Positions 56,701 through 59,587 of a stretch of DNA of 64,000 bases are shown here, piece by piece (position 1 is the stretch's first letter; every line of letters begins with the position of its first letter). The position numbers were made by a program, and so were the translations under genes. Source of the DNA: Micrasema longulum (lineage: Eukaryota > Arthropoda > Insecta > Trichoptera > Brachycentridae). Under the pieces are notes generated by a model. It had not been told where the DNA came from. It saw nothing but the letters and a program-made list of their open reading frames with translations, and ran no database searches. The stretch covers positions 1 through 64,000 of the forward strand of contig JAGVSM010002383.1 of assembly GCA_022494885.1 (NCBI GenBank). The letters are read 5' to 3'.

Positions 56701-57974
56701 ATATATTTGTCTACGATAATTTTAACACAATACTGACATTTTACGGTTGAATATTAATGTATGTGATACTCAGCATACTAAAATGATATATTTTTCATAA
56801 GGAATTTGGGCAACAATGCGTTTCCTCATCTTCCACCAAGTGGACTCCAGCGGCTTCTTCACCTGAAGACATTTAACAATCCTTTTCTCAAGGAGTTTCA
56901 TCAGCCAGAGACCTTTCCAAGGGTTCAGGTATGCTAACATGATACTATATTTCTCCCTCGTAAAAACAGAATATTTAAAAATCAGGGTTTTTCCTTGTTT
57001 TCGTCCGCAAAACATATCTTCATTAGCCAGTTGTACAAATACGGTACGGTAAAATTAAGATGAATTGATTTTTAATTATTTTATTTATTTAGTAGCTACT
57101 CTCAGATAATAATAATCTGGCATAAAAACAAACGAGTAGTGATTCAATCTTTTTTTAGTGATACCGTGTGTGGATTTGTTCCGACGTTTTAGCAACCATT
57201 GCAGGAGCCATCTTCTGGGTAAATTGTGTGTTTTGTAGAAAAAAATGTGTGTTTATGTACCTACTAGTAATTTGTACCGTGTCACGGTGACTCCTAATTA
57301 CTAGTGCGTAAACAAATATTTTTTTCTACAAAACACACAGTTTACCCTAGAGATGGCTCCCGCAATGGTAGCCAAATAGTCGTAACAAATCCAACACACA
57401 CGGTATCACCCAAAAAAGAAACATATTAATAACAGTGACCGTGAAAACCTTCGCAACTATTTGAGTAGACGCGTAAATAAATCGACTTCTATTATGACGA
57501 TCAAAAATACCAGTACCGTACAACATTATGTACACTCTGAGGTAATGCCTAATGGCGGCCTCCATAGTGTAGTGGTCAAGACGCTTGACTCTCACACTGA
57601 AGGTTCCGGGTTCGATTCCCGGTGATAACACAAAAAAATAAGTGGGATTTTTCTCAAGCCTGGGTATTCTGTGATGTAATTCACCACTGTAATTAGGTCT
57701 CCTGGCCTGTTGTGGTGCAATATATATATATTTCTCTATTTCTCTCTCTGTAATAACGTGGGATATTTCATGTTTTTTCATCCTCCTTTTTAGACTCTAG
57801 TTTTGTCTTACGCCTACCACTGCTGCGCGTTTGTTCCCCTGGTGGACGGCTCTAGCGGAACTGGTGCTGGGTTGTCTGCACCACCCCTGCGGGAGGAGGT
57901 CATCTTCCCTTCGGACACTGACTTCGATACGAGCCTCTGGACGGGCAACCTGACCGACATGTGGCCGCAATACG
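11680..57974 (+). CDS. rk: Type B leucine-rich-repeat GPCR (LGR2/rickets-like bursicon receptor), partial, 11 exons
   Basis: Seen: eleven exons with AG/GT borders join in one frame to about 410 residues. They form about 14 leucine-rich repeats (xxLxLxxNxIxxI pattern), then FPRVQTLVLSYAYHCCAF and a hinge ending DMWPQY. Sequons NLT (exon 29344-29415), NGT (42310-42450) and NLT (57794-57974) fit an extracellular domain. Known: type B LGRs (vertebrate LGR4-6, insect LGR2/rickets) have about 17-18 repeats, a Y-x-CC-F hinge motif and a seven-helix domain. LGR2 is the membrane receptor for bursicon, acting through cAMP in cuticle tanning and wing expansion. Inferred: three to four repeats, the N-cap and the signal peptide lie upstream, and the 7TM domain lies downstream. 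Type A (LGR1) and type C (LGR3/4) fit the hinge less well. Family assignment is good; the exact orthologue is less sure. Promoter and start codon are outside the window. Confidence 0.8.
11984..13221 (-). mobile_element. mariner transposon, full length, defective transposase
   Basis: Seen: terminal inverted repeats of about 30 bp sharing GTCTGTTCAAAAAGTATCGC at both ends, flanked by TA on each side; length 1238 bp, usual for mariner. The transposase reads on the minus strand. An open C-terminal part (12388 to 11984) has HHDNAPADTSLL (second catalytic Asp) and PPYSPDLDPCDFFLFPKLK (third Asp, DD34D), then KRWHKCIISGGDYFEGDK. The N-terminal part near 13040 (IPKNVSEHLYQILCEKQNNS) and the middle are broken by stops and frameshifts. 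Non-autonomous today; the well-kept ends could still be bound by a related transposase. Confidence 0.9.
13505..13672. repeat. Tandem repeat, 40-bp period, four copies
   Basis: The TTGTNGTAAA block starts at 13505, 13545, 13585, 13625 and 13665, each exactly 40 bases apart. Copies differ at several positions, so the array is not brand new. It lies in intron 1; the remaining 13225-14225 is plain AT-rich sequence. Confidence 0.85.
14225..14640. repeat. Family C MITE, inverted copy
   Basis: Carries GGAACTTCAGCCCTACGGGA at one end and TGAACTTCCTCATC at the other, with ACGACGTCACTAGTTCATAT and GCGGAAGAGAACTTGAGACG inside. Same family as 32490, 39516, 45340 and 62322, in opposite orientation. No coding potential. 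Confidence 0.75.
15257..15425 (+). repeat. tRNA-derived SINE, plus orientation
   Basis: The head has an A-box-like TGGTGTAGTGGTCAAGACG and the B box GGTTCGATTCC at 15308. The body has CAAGCCTGGGTGTTCTATGA and ends in a poly-A-rich tract. Not a functional tRNA: there is no good acceptor stem, and the same head recurs fused to the same body elsewhere. Confidence 0.8.
15510..15960 (-). mobile_element. CR1/Jockey-like LINE C-terminus, minus
   Basis: Minus frame RTTFVQRHLSFIALKVFNIL and the GTCCCAACTCCATGAGACT 3' block match the copy at 10085-10980. The sequence here lacks the MITE. Frameshifted. Confidence 0.7.
16453..16672. repeat. Family A copy
   Basis: AGAAGTCCAGGCATCTACAG, GGCTGGTTTAAGTGGCCACT and CACACTGTGTAACATTCACC blocks are well kept. 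The far end carries TCTACAAAAATTTGGACAAA. Confidence 0.75.
16930..17375 (-). mobile_element. LINE ORF2 C-terminus, minus
   Basis: The reverse strand reads VVAARLWNNLPTNVRDALSI then FTFKSRLKCHY, the conserved tail of many LINE ORF2 proteins. The 3' end at 16930-17035 (GCCTTAAGGCAATTTCTTCC, TACCCAAACCG) recurs on the plus strand at 42725. Confidence 0.7.
17404..17975 (+). mobile_element. L2/CR1-type LINE C-terminus, plus
   Basis: The frame at 17416-17790 reads HITPLLRELHWLRFPQRVEY, ERAFAVAGPMAWNALPAEVR and ends MFRKKL. The 3' UTR has TGTAAAGCGCCCTTGAGGTA, ATGGCGCTATATAAG and (AAT)n. Nearly identical in sequence to the insertion at 38174, which implies recent activity of this family. It lies head to head with the preceding minus LINE. 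Confidence 0.85.
18112..18262. repeat. Family A partial copy
   Basis: TTACACAGTGTGTAAAGTGG, AGGTCATAAGCCCTGTAAAT and CCTGTTGTAATTTGTTAA blocks. Confidence 0.7.
18548..19045. repeat. Family A long copy with inverted ends
   Basis: Starts TTTGAAATTTGTTGCAACAG and includes CACACTGTGTAACATTCACC, GAGCTGAAACCTTTAT, AGGCAACGCCTGAAAA and two opposed CAGCCTGTCTACAAACGT/TTTGTAGACAGGCTGGATTT blocks, so its 3' part is a hairpin of the terminal block. Confidence 0.75.
19050..19180 (-). repeat. Penelope-like repeat end with degenerate hammerhead-like core
   Basis: On the minus strand CTGATGA (19137-19131) is followed by a TGGGT...ACCCA stem and then AAAA where a hammerhead has GAAA. Hammerhead ribozymes are known in Penelope-like elements. 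One key base differs here, so this copy would not be active. No reverse-transcriptase sequence found beside it. Confidence 0.4.
19203..19594. mobile_element. Foldback MITE of about 390 bp
   Basis: The left end AGGAACATTCCTCGTGGTAA and the right end (reverse complement AGGAACATTCCTAATGGTAA) are about 50-base inverted arms, each followed by a CTTTTAAAAAACCCTAATAA-like run. The centre is GC-richer and itself partly palindromic. I recognise no protein. Confidence 0.7.
20400..20600 (-). repeat. Possible LINE ORF2 C-terminal scrap, minus
   Basis: The reverse strand reads SWAAANEIPSRQRSPGRPPR, resembling the basic GRPP tail of some LINE ORF2 proteins. Short, broken and not certain. The GC-richer patch at 19835-20000 upstream is unidentified. 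Confidence 0.35.
21209..21280 (+). CDS. rk: LGR exon b: one leucine-rich repeat
   Basis: 72 nt between TTGCAG and GTAAGT, phase 2 at both ends. It reads LNLAYNRIMDIPIGALSSMQ and then HLVIL, a complete 24-residue repeat. A family B repeat begins about 85 bp beyond its donor. Confidence 0.82.
21365..21630. repeat. Family B dispersed repeat, copy 3
   Basis: GCGACATGTTTGGCCTTGAT, GTAACGTCAAGACTTGTGAC and GGCGTGGTCAATGCAATGGA blocks align with 44095-44357 over the whole length, down to the CATAAACCCTTATTA end. Confidence 0.75.
21850..22312 (+). repeat. LINE 3' UTR, family F copy 2
   Basis: Aligns with 5890-6355: GGCATATTATTCATCATTCT, AACCATATCTCAATTATCAT and CAACGAGTGTAATTTAGAAT, then an A-rich tail. 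Confidence 0.55.
22345..23160 (+). mobile_element. LINE reverse-transcriptase C-terminal half, plus, broken
   Basis: Frames read VSRMYDICLESELAMNESKS, LAVHNAVLVPTLMRGS, NAVEMRSLRRMYGNSMYD and, in 22907-23143, GGVRRRRPKKTWHDQMNQNL and CMNVEKARNVCQDRRVW. Same family as 36417-40396. Multiple stops and frameshifts. A (GGT/AGT)n run and an (AATT)n run follow at 23150-23215. Confidence 0.8.
23420..23485 (-). repeat. LINE 3' end scrap, minus
   Basis: CCGTCGCGCCGTTTCTCCGT and GGGGTAGGCA match the 3' end of the LINE at 36417 (CATCACGCCGTTTCCCCGTA). Confidence 0.55.
23487..23660. repeat. Family A terminal-block hairpin
   Basis: Two opposed copies of the TTTGTAGACAGGTTGTATTT / CCAGCCTGTCTACAAACATT block with the AACGGAGAGAGA block between them. 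Confidence 0.7.
23868..24135 (+). repeat. tRNA-derived SINE with (GATG)n tail, complete
   Basis: Head TCGTGGTGTAATGGTCAGCG with GGATTTGATTCC in the B-box position. Body CTGGACTGGTACCTGAAGCG, tail GATGATGATGATGATGATTA. A partial copy is at 11478; a related minus body is at 44385-44470. Head and tail identify it as a SINE distinct from the one at 15257. Confidence 0.78.
24640..24755. repeat. Family A partial copy
   Basis: TGTTACACAGTGTGTTAAGT and CAATCACAGGTCATAAG blocks, with the GCTTGCAGACTGGCTGGAT terminal block. Confidence 0.7.
24756..25370 (+). mobile_element. LINE ORF2 C-terminus and 3' UTR, plus
   Basis: The frame at 24814-25005 reads YKMTTSFGQRSQKYLALRIY and LEQFKLFVRKLLLDLGL, the FGQRSxxYxxxxIYN tail of LINE ORF2. 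The 3' UTR ends GAATGCCTCAACACGGGTTG and an AT-rich tail. 5'-truncated. Confidence 0.65.
25400..25495. repeat. Family A scrap
   Basis: GTCAATGCCTAGACTTCCAT and CGTTGCAATAAATTAAAATC only. 25500-27240 otherwise shows AT-rich sequence, short (TTTA)n runs and a likely LINE 3' tail near 27075; no gene seen. Confidence 0.5.
27245..27530 (-). mobile_element. LINE ORF2 C-terminal fragment, minus
   Basis: The minus frame ends LTALGKKQYNVIAPKILNDV LPNI, the usual LINE ORF2 end (GKxSxxxxAPKxxN). 27530-29343 holds no recognised gene. A short direct repeat with AAGGACCGCATACCTGC lies at 28302-28357. Confidence 0.55.
29344..29415 (+). CDS. rk: LGR exon c: one leucine-rich repeat
   Basis: 72 nt between TTGCAG and GTAAGT. 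It reads LLKRNRISSIDEKAFANLTS plus LKIL, a canonical repeat with the Asn-Ile core and an NLT sequon. Phase 2 at both ends. Confidence 0.88.
29690..30310 (-). repeat. LINE 3' UTR, minus, interrupted by a MITE
   Basis: 29690-29728 and 30109-30310 together are the reverse complement of 8700-9000. The insertion at 29729-30108 splits them exactly at a TA. Confidence 0.75.
29729..30108. mobile_element. GC-centred foldback MITE, copy 2, with TA target duplication
   Basis: 380 bp, ends CAGGGTGTTC...AACACCCTG. Long inverted arms carry CTGTCACATCCGAAACCACG and AAATGGTTGCTTACTTCTAC with their complements. TA flanks both sides, and the related intact LINE at 8940-8975 has a single TA at the site. TA duplication suggests mobilisation by a Tc1/mariner-type transposase. 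Confidence 0.85.
30530..31290 (+). mobile_element. Jockey-like LINE RT C-terminus, plus
   Basis: The frame at 30618-31106 reads LYNSLVRSRLDSGSMIWRPH, then MFLRYLYMRECGYYPWLY and MLGYNSLETRRNVYLITHLY, the LINE segment after the RT thumb. 30420-30530 upstream is an AT-rich simple repeat (TTAAATTAAA-like). A TATTTAAATAAA tail ends the element. Confidence 0.7.
31735..32020. repeat. Family C MITE, diverged
   Basis: GAGCATTTAATCGTAAGGTG, CCGATTTCCGGCTTCCAGG and AATGAGGAAGTTCTGTG correspond to family C landmarks with many changes. Confidence 0.5.
32040..33232. repeat. Family A double unit, inverted arms with a family C insert
   Basis: 32110-32470 is inverted relative to 32745-33050. Both contain the ACACAGTGTGTAA block, the GGCATCTACAGGGCTTATGA block and the GGCGTT(G/A)(T/C)CTAG block. 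A head block (CTGGATTCAACTCCCTGGGG) begins the region and recurs at 33100. The space between the arms is taken by a family C MITE. Confidence 0.8.
32490..32740. repeat. Family C MITE between family A arms
   Basis: TGACGTCTCAAGTTCTCTTC, CGATTGGTCCGTTCGCTTAC, GATTCATATGAAACTAGTGA and CGTCGTTCAAAGTAGTTAGT are family C landmarks. Confidence 0.75.
34003..34071 (+). CDS. rk: LGR exon d: one leucine-rich repeat
   Basis: 69 nt between TTTTAG and GTAAGT. It reads ELDDNLLGDIPSAIHQLPSL plus QEL, a repeat of 23 residues. Phase 2 at both ends keeps the frame with its neighbours. Confidence 0.88.
35090..35500 (-). pseudogene. Tc1/mariner-type transposase N-terminal fragment
   Basis: The reverse strand reads QRSVIEFLNAEGEVPIGIHE, VYGDATADFRTVIRW and SGRPLTAVTPRNIQLVNDII, matching the paired helix-turn-helix region and the SGRP linker of Tc1/mariner transposases. 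Stops and frameshifts throughout. No catalytic domain or TIR found. It lies just upstream of the LGR exon at 35530. Confidence 0.65.
35530..35673 (+). CDS. rk: LGR exon e: two leucine-rich repeats
   Basis: 144 nt between TTTCAG and GTAAGT. It encodes SISGNRIKYIGYGVLQKSPK and then LELKGNPLVGVDPHAFSFLP, followed by KLRKL. Phase 2 at both ends. Confidence 0.88.
37400..37800. repeat. Family A copy inside the piggyBac
   Basis: TTGTTGCAACAGAGAGGGAA, GTCATTGGCTGGTTTAAATC, ACACACTGTGAAATATTCAC and ATTTTGAGTATGTCCAAATG blocks. Confidence 0.75.
38174..38715 (+). mobile_element. L2/CR1-type LINE inserted in the piggyBac transposase
   Basis: The frame to 38540 reads HITPLLRELHWLRFPQRVEY and ERAFAVAGPMAYNALSAEVR, ending KTHWFSKSFE. 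The 3' UTR has TGTAAAGCGCCCTTGAGGTA and (AAT)n. It is flanked by AAAGAA at 38168-38173 and 38716-38721. Removing the insert and one AAAGAA restores the piggyBac frame, so the target duplication is well supported. Very close to the copy at 17404. Confidence 0.88.
39516..39905. repeat. Family C MITE inside the piggyBac
   Basis: TGACGTCGCAAGTTCTCTTC, TTGGTTGATTCATTTGAACA, GTGACGTCGTTCAATACTGT and CGTAGGGCTGAAATAGGAAC blocks. Confidence 0.75.
40400..42309. other. Intronic stretch, no recognised gene
   Basis: A GC-richer patch (40800-40990, including GGCGCGCGACGTCGCGTGTG) stands out but matches no protein I recognise in either strand. The rest is AT-rich with A/T runs. Confidence 0.5.
42310..42450 (+). 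CDS. rk: LGR exon f: two atypical leucine-rich repeats
   Basis: 141 nt between TTTCAG and GTAAGT. The first repeat (TLSDARDLTIFPSLNGTGAL) lacks the usual Asn core. This is the irregular repeat that type B LGRs also have before an LETLxLxxAxIxxxP repeat, and it is a good family marker. The second repeat reads ETLRLDRASIEAVPLTLCKT. Contains an NGT sequon. Confidence 0.88.
42451..43250. other. Intronic stretch with a LINE 3' scrap
   Basis: 42725-42800 (ACGGTTTGGGTAGGTAGGGA, AAATTGCCTTAAG) is the plus-strand version of the LINE 3' end at 16985-17035. Otherwise nothing recognised. Confidence 0.5.
43255..43792. repeat. Diverged family A variant with inverted arms
   Basis: 43255-43365 and 43676-43792 are opposed: ACAGAGATGGGTAGAATTTT, GGATATTCAAGCGTTTACAA and GACCTGTCATAGGTTGGGTT versus their complements. 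Spacing and block order follow family A, but the sequence differs, so this is a separate subfamily. The loop of about 310 bp has no gene. Confidence 0.7.
44025..44360. repeat. Family B dispersed repeat, copy 4
   Basis: TCAATATGGATGTTGTGGAG, GCGATATGTTTGACCTTGAT, ATCGTGACGTATTAGGGGCG and TTTATAGACCTTTATTACTT blocks. The most complete copy together with 21365. Confidence 0.75.
44385..44815 (-). repeat. SINE pieces, minus
   Basis: 44385-44470 (CATAGGGCACTGCATTGGTA) is the reversed body of the SINE at 23868. 44735-44815 (GGGATTGAACCCATATTCCC, CTCGACCCTCCGAAGGCGG) is a reversed tRNA-like head. They are separated by unrelated sequence, so more than one copy may be involved. Confidence 0.5.
45340..45745. 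repeat. Family C MITE
   Basis: ATGGAAGTTCAGTGTCTTTT at one end and CGCTGAAGTTCCTCATTGGG at the other. GTGTGACGTCAGAGGTTGTT and GGTTCATATGAACCAGTGGC inside. Confidence 0.75.
46098..46265. repeat. Family A hairpin copy
   Basis: GTCCAAATGCTTGCAGACTG then GCAGAGAGGGAAAACATTTT, immediately followed by its complement AAAATGTTTTCCGTCTCTGT, so the copy ends in a hairpin. Confidence 0.7.
46890..47125. repeat. LINE 3' tail (plus) abutting a LINE C-terminus (minus)
   Basis: Plus: GCCCCTTGGGCGTATTGTAA followed by (AAATA)n to about 46985. Minus: 47125-46990 reads RPVVYLLNSLPREVDLFRAG ITSFRLFL. Both are fragments. Confidence 0.6.
47274..47339 (+). CDS. rk: LGR exon g: one short leucine-rich repeat
   Basis: 66 nt, the shortest exon, between TTACAG and GTAAGT. 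It encodes DLKSNRLTKVPELTHCRDLR plus VL, a 22-residue repeat. Type B LGRs have a short repeat at this point. Phase 2 at both ends. Confidence 0.87.
47690..48180 (+). mobile_element. Jockey-like LINE ORF2 C-terminus, plus
   Basis: The frame at 47695-48018 reads SLDNRRLIADLMFLLKLLNG and LLSLINCHVPFKRTKLFYYT, the conserved LINE tail after the RT domain. The 3' UTR runs to about 48180. Confidence 0.7.
48515..49762. mobile_element. Unclassified 1.25-kb element: inverted ends around a tandem array
   Basis: 48547-48578 (GTATAGCGTGTGAGCTCGCC...) and 49699-49730 are inverted copies over 32 bases with a few mismatches, and looser similarity extends outward. Between them lies a 115-bp tandem array. No protein recognised. 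Confidence 0.55.
48985..49470. repeat. Tandem repeat, period 114-115 bp, about four copies
   Basis: GGGTAGCGCCTGCTAACGTC occurs at 49098, 49213 and 49327, with a diverged unit on either side. Each unit also has TTTCGGCTACGCCAT and TCACGTCACAAAGTCGCCC. The middle copies are nearly identical. Confidence 0.9.
49770..51091. other. Intronic stretch with a Penelope-like scrap
   Basis: AT-rich, no exon. The hammerhead-like motif at 50755-50790 is given separately. Confidence 0.5.
50740..50840 (-). repeat. Penelope-like end with hammerhead-like core
   Basis: The minus strand reads CCGACGA (50785-50779), A, GAGACG-GGTA-CGTCTC as a perfect 6-bp stem, then GAAA (50761-50758) and CCGG. This is the hammerhead core order, with one change (CC for CU) at the second base of the CUGANGA box. 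Confidence 0.5.
51092..51235 (+). CDS. rk: LGR exon h: two leucine-rich repeats
   Basis: 144 nt between a CATAG acceptor and GTAAGT. It reads DLTSNSISSIDGQLFKTLSQ and then LLLPHNSIQAIPREAFQGLH, followed by RLQVL. Both repeats are canonical. Confidence 0.88.
51525..52060 (-). mobile_element. CR1/Jockey-like LINE C-terminus, minus
   Basis: The minus frame at 52014-51808 reads QQNARTRFSCYLNYFIPKTR, TTFAQRPFSFVAPRVFYVLD and EHIKFFKTKTI. Same family as 10085 and 15510. Its 3' block CCCAAACTCTATGAGGCC corresponds to the GTCCCAACTCCATGGGACT block. Confidence 0.7.
52180..52570. repeat. Family A compound copy
   Basis: CTACACAGTGTGTAAAGTAG then GGTTTAAGTGGCCACTTTAC in the opposite sense, then a second AGGTCATAAGCCCTGTAAAT block. 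The pattern shows part of the unit duplicated and inverted. Confidence 0.7.
53551..54983 (+). mobile_element. mariner (mauritiana/mellifera-like), internally deleted
   Basis: The N-terminal frame from 54249 reads MENFENLRKNSICGMFF and later LLVELYGKHTLAKSQYFE. After a deletion the frame at 54476-54868 reads YYELLKPGKYITGELYRQQL, HDTLIFQHDNARPRVAQPVK (second catalytic Asp), HPPFSPDLAPSDFHLFRSMQ (third Asp) and ends KLPER. The first catalytic Asp region is lost. Possible TIRs share ATAACTTAAAAAC at 53559 and, reversed, near 54964. The left end is less sure because the leader before the start codon is unusually long. Confidence 0.75.
55070..55160 (-). repeat. LINE 3' scrap, minus
   Basis: GGGACACAAGTCTCAACTCC and GGTCTTGTGTTGAGTTGAGA match the 3' block of the LINE at 15510-15960. 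55160-56230 is otherwise AT-rich with nothing recognised. Confidence 0.5.
56230..56301 (+). CDS. rk: LGR exon i: one leucine-rich repeat
   Basis: 72 nt between TTTCAG and GTAAGT. It reads DMEDNKISTIHPDAFLPISK plus IEDL. The IHPDAF segment is shared with the last repeats of type B LGRs. Confidence 0.88.
56390..56610. repeat. Family A scraps
   Basis: ACGTTCTTCATCTCTGTTGT, GGCTCCCTGGGGAGTTAAAT and TGTCTACAAAAATTTAGACG in separate pieces, inside the 500-bp intron. Confidence 0.6.
56802..56928 (+). CDS. rk: LGR exon j: last repeat and start of hinge
   Basis: 127 nt from an ATAAG acceptor to a GTATGC donor. It enters in phase 2 and leaves in phase 0, the first change of phase in the gene, marking the end of the repeat module. 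It reads NLGNNAFPHLPPSGLQRLLH, then a segment ending PETFPRVQ that leads into the cysteine hinge. Confidence 0.87.
57153..57412. repeat. Penelope-like inverted repeat, decayed hammerhead-like cores
   Basis: Arms 57153-57275 and 57296-57412 are complementary over about 115 bases with a short centre. Each contains a version of AGATGGCTCCTGCAATGGT followed by a stem-closing TAGCC or TTGCT. The outer ends carry GGTATCAC and CACACACGG. Same family as 63283-63475. It lies in the last intron before the hinge exon. Confidence 0.7.
57553..57730 (+). repeat. tRNA-derived SINE, plus orientation
   Basis: Head GTGTAGTGGTCAAGACGCTT with B box GGTTCGATTCC at 57609. Body CAAGCCTGGGTATTCTGTGA and GTAATTAGGTCTCCTGGCCT, tail (TA)n. 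Best-kept copy of this SINE in the window. Confidence 0.82.
57794..57974 (+). CDS. rk: LGR exon k: hinge with YAYHCC motif
   Basis: 181 nt between TTTTAG and a GTACGA donor, in phase 0 and out phase 1. It begins TLVLSYAYHCCAFVPL, the conserved cysteine motif between repeats and helix 1 in glycoprotein-hormone-type LGRs. A low-complexity, acidic stretch follows, with the sequon in GNLTDMWPQY. The open frame continues to 58036 past the donor, but that extension is intronic. The following similar-looking segment at 58042 is a retroelement, not the next exon. Confidence 0.85.
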
Positions 57975-58035
57975 GTACGAACCAATTATTCACTCGTTTA
58001 TATCGTTTACATCATACACAGATTTTCATTTGCTA

Positions 58036-58280
58036 ACGTAGTTTCTGGACACTCAAACTTCGACGTCATCGAGGCAGCTGATGAATTGGCAAGGCTGGGA
58101 GCTGAGGCAGCTCCGATGGATCCTGAGCTCTACTGCGGTTTGCCCAAATGCGCTCCTCGTAACGAGCTTAGGTCATGGGCCATTTGCAGACTCTTTAATT
58201 GTCAGATAAGTAATGAAGCATCAGAGGTAGCCGGTAGAGATTGCCTCGTGCAAATGAAGAAGTTCGGTGTTTTTTTTATT
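58036..58280 (+). pseudogene. LINE RNase H domain fragment
   Basis: The frame reads VSGHSNFDVIEAADELARLG, then MDPELYCGLPKCAPRNELRS. This is the retroelement RNase H pattern VxGHxxxxGNExADxLA followed by the usual GPEPxxGxxxC segment. It begins just after a TAG that mimics a splice acceptor in a frame compatible with the LGR exon, but it is not receptor sequence. The frame runs on into unrelated AT-rich sequence. Confidence 0.75.
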
Positions 58281-58329
58281 GTTTTTATTAAAATTATTAA
58301 ACTAGAAAGCCAAAAAATTTTGGTTTTCA

Positions 58330-59505
58330 ATTTTTATATTTATTTCGAATACGGACAGATGTACAGGTTAAATTAGTGTAAATAAAACCAAAAAAAATGT
58401 GTACATAATAGGGCCTGCCATCCAATAATATGTATTCACTAAATTATACTACAACAAAGTGATGACGCGCGACGGTTTAAACTATACAAATAATTAATAT
58501 GCTATGCATATAAAAAAAATGAATGTGGACAAAACAAGGAGATAGTTAGAAGGAAAAGAAGGAAATTGATAAAGGACTGGTGAAGGATGATTGGAGAATG
58601 ATGGTAGGAATTGAAAATTGCATTTGATTTAATGATTAAATGCAAGAAAAAAGACAAAACTTGTATTCTCTGTCAAAAAAAGTTTGTTTTTGAATGTTTA
58701 CAAACATTCGCTTTTTATGGATCCCAATGAGATTTTTTTCTTACATGCATTATAATTTTATCCTATTTATTTCATTTAACTGGATTTTTGGTAATACTAA
58801 AACAATATAAACTGACATTTAATACATTTTAAAAAATTGCATTTATGAATAAAGTGCACCCCTGTTGGTGAAAAGAGCCAAATTTGACATTTACAAAAAG
58901 AATTCTACATTTGAAAATGAATTATTATATGTTTTGGAACTCAACCATAAACAAGTATATATGTACTTACTTATTTTATTTATTTCGAATACAAACAGAT
59001 GTACAGGTTAAAAGAATATTTAAAAAAATATATATATTTAAAATGTATACATAGTAGGGCCTGCCATCCAATTATATGTATTCACTAAATAATACTGTAA
59101 TAAAGCGACGACGGCTTGAAGTTTAAACTATATAAATAATAAATATACTAAATATTATAATAAGATAAATATGGACAAAACAAGGAGATAGTGGAAAGGA
59201 AAATAAGGAAATTGATAAGGAGTGGTAAAGGATGATTGAAGGAAAGTGAGAGTGGAAAATTACGATTAAAATTACTTATCAATGAAGAGAATTTTTCCAA
59301 GCTAATAACAGGCAAACCAACGTTCGAACAGGACAACGTCTGTCGGTTCCGCTAGTTCTTTACATAGTTTAAACCACCGTCGCTTTATTGTAGTATAATT
59401 TAGTGAATACATATTATTGTATGGCAGGCTCTACTACGTATACATTTGTTTTAGTTTTAATTTATATTCATTTAACCTGTACATCTATTTGTATTCGAAG
59501 TAAGT
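58330..59505. repeat. Family E repeat, three copies (two direct, one inverted)
   Basis: ATTTCGAATAC..ACAGATGTACAGGTTAAA, AGGGCCTGCCATCCAAT and ATGTATTCACTAAAT recur at 58335-58500, 58980-59110 and inverted at 59360-59500. Copies 1 and 2 also share the ACAAAACAAGGAGATAGT block. No protein. Confidence 0.75.
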
Positions 59506-59587
59506 AAATTAAATTTGAAATCAAATAAAATACAATATTAACGTATTATAACAGAGATGAAGAACATTTCAGAGAAGGTAATATTAC

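Noticed and set aside
58042..58376. Open frame after the hinge exon, first taken as the next LGR exon because it splices in frame.
   Set aside because: The peptide has the RNase H pattern GHSN...EAADELARLGAE and the following GPE/C segment of LINEs, not an LGR hinge.
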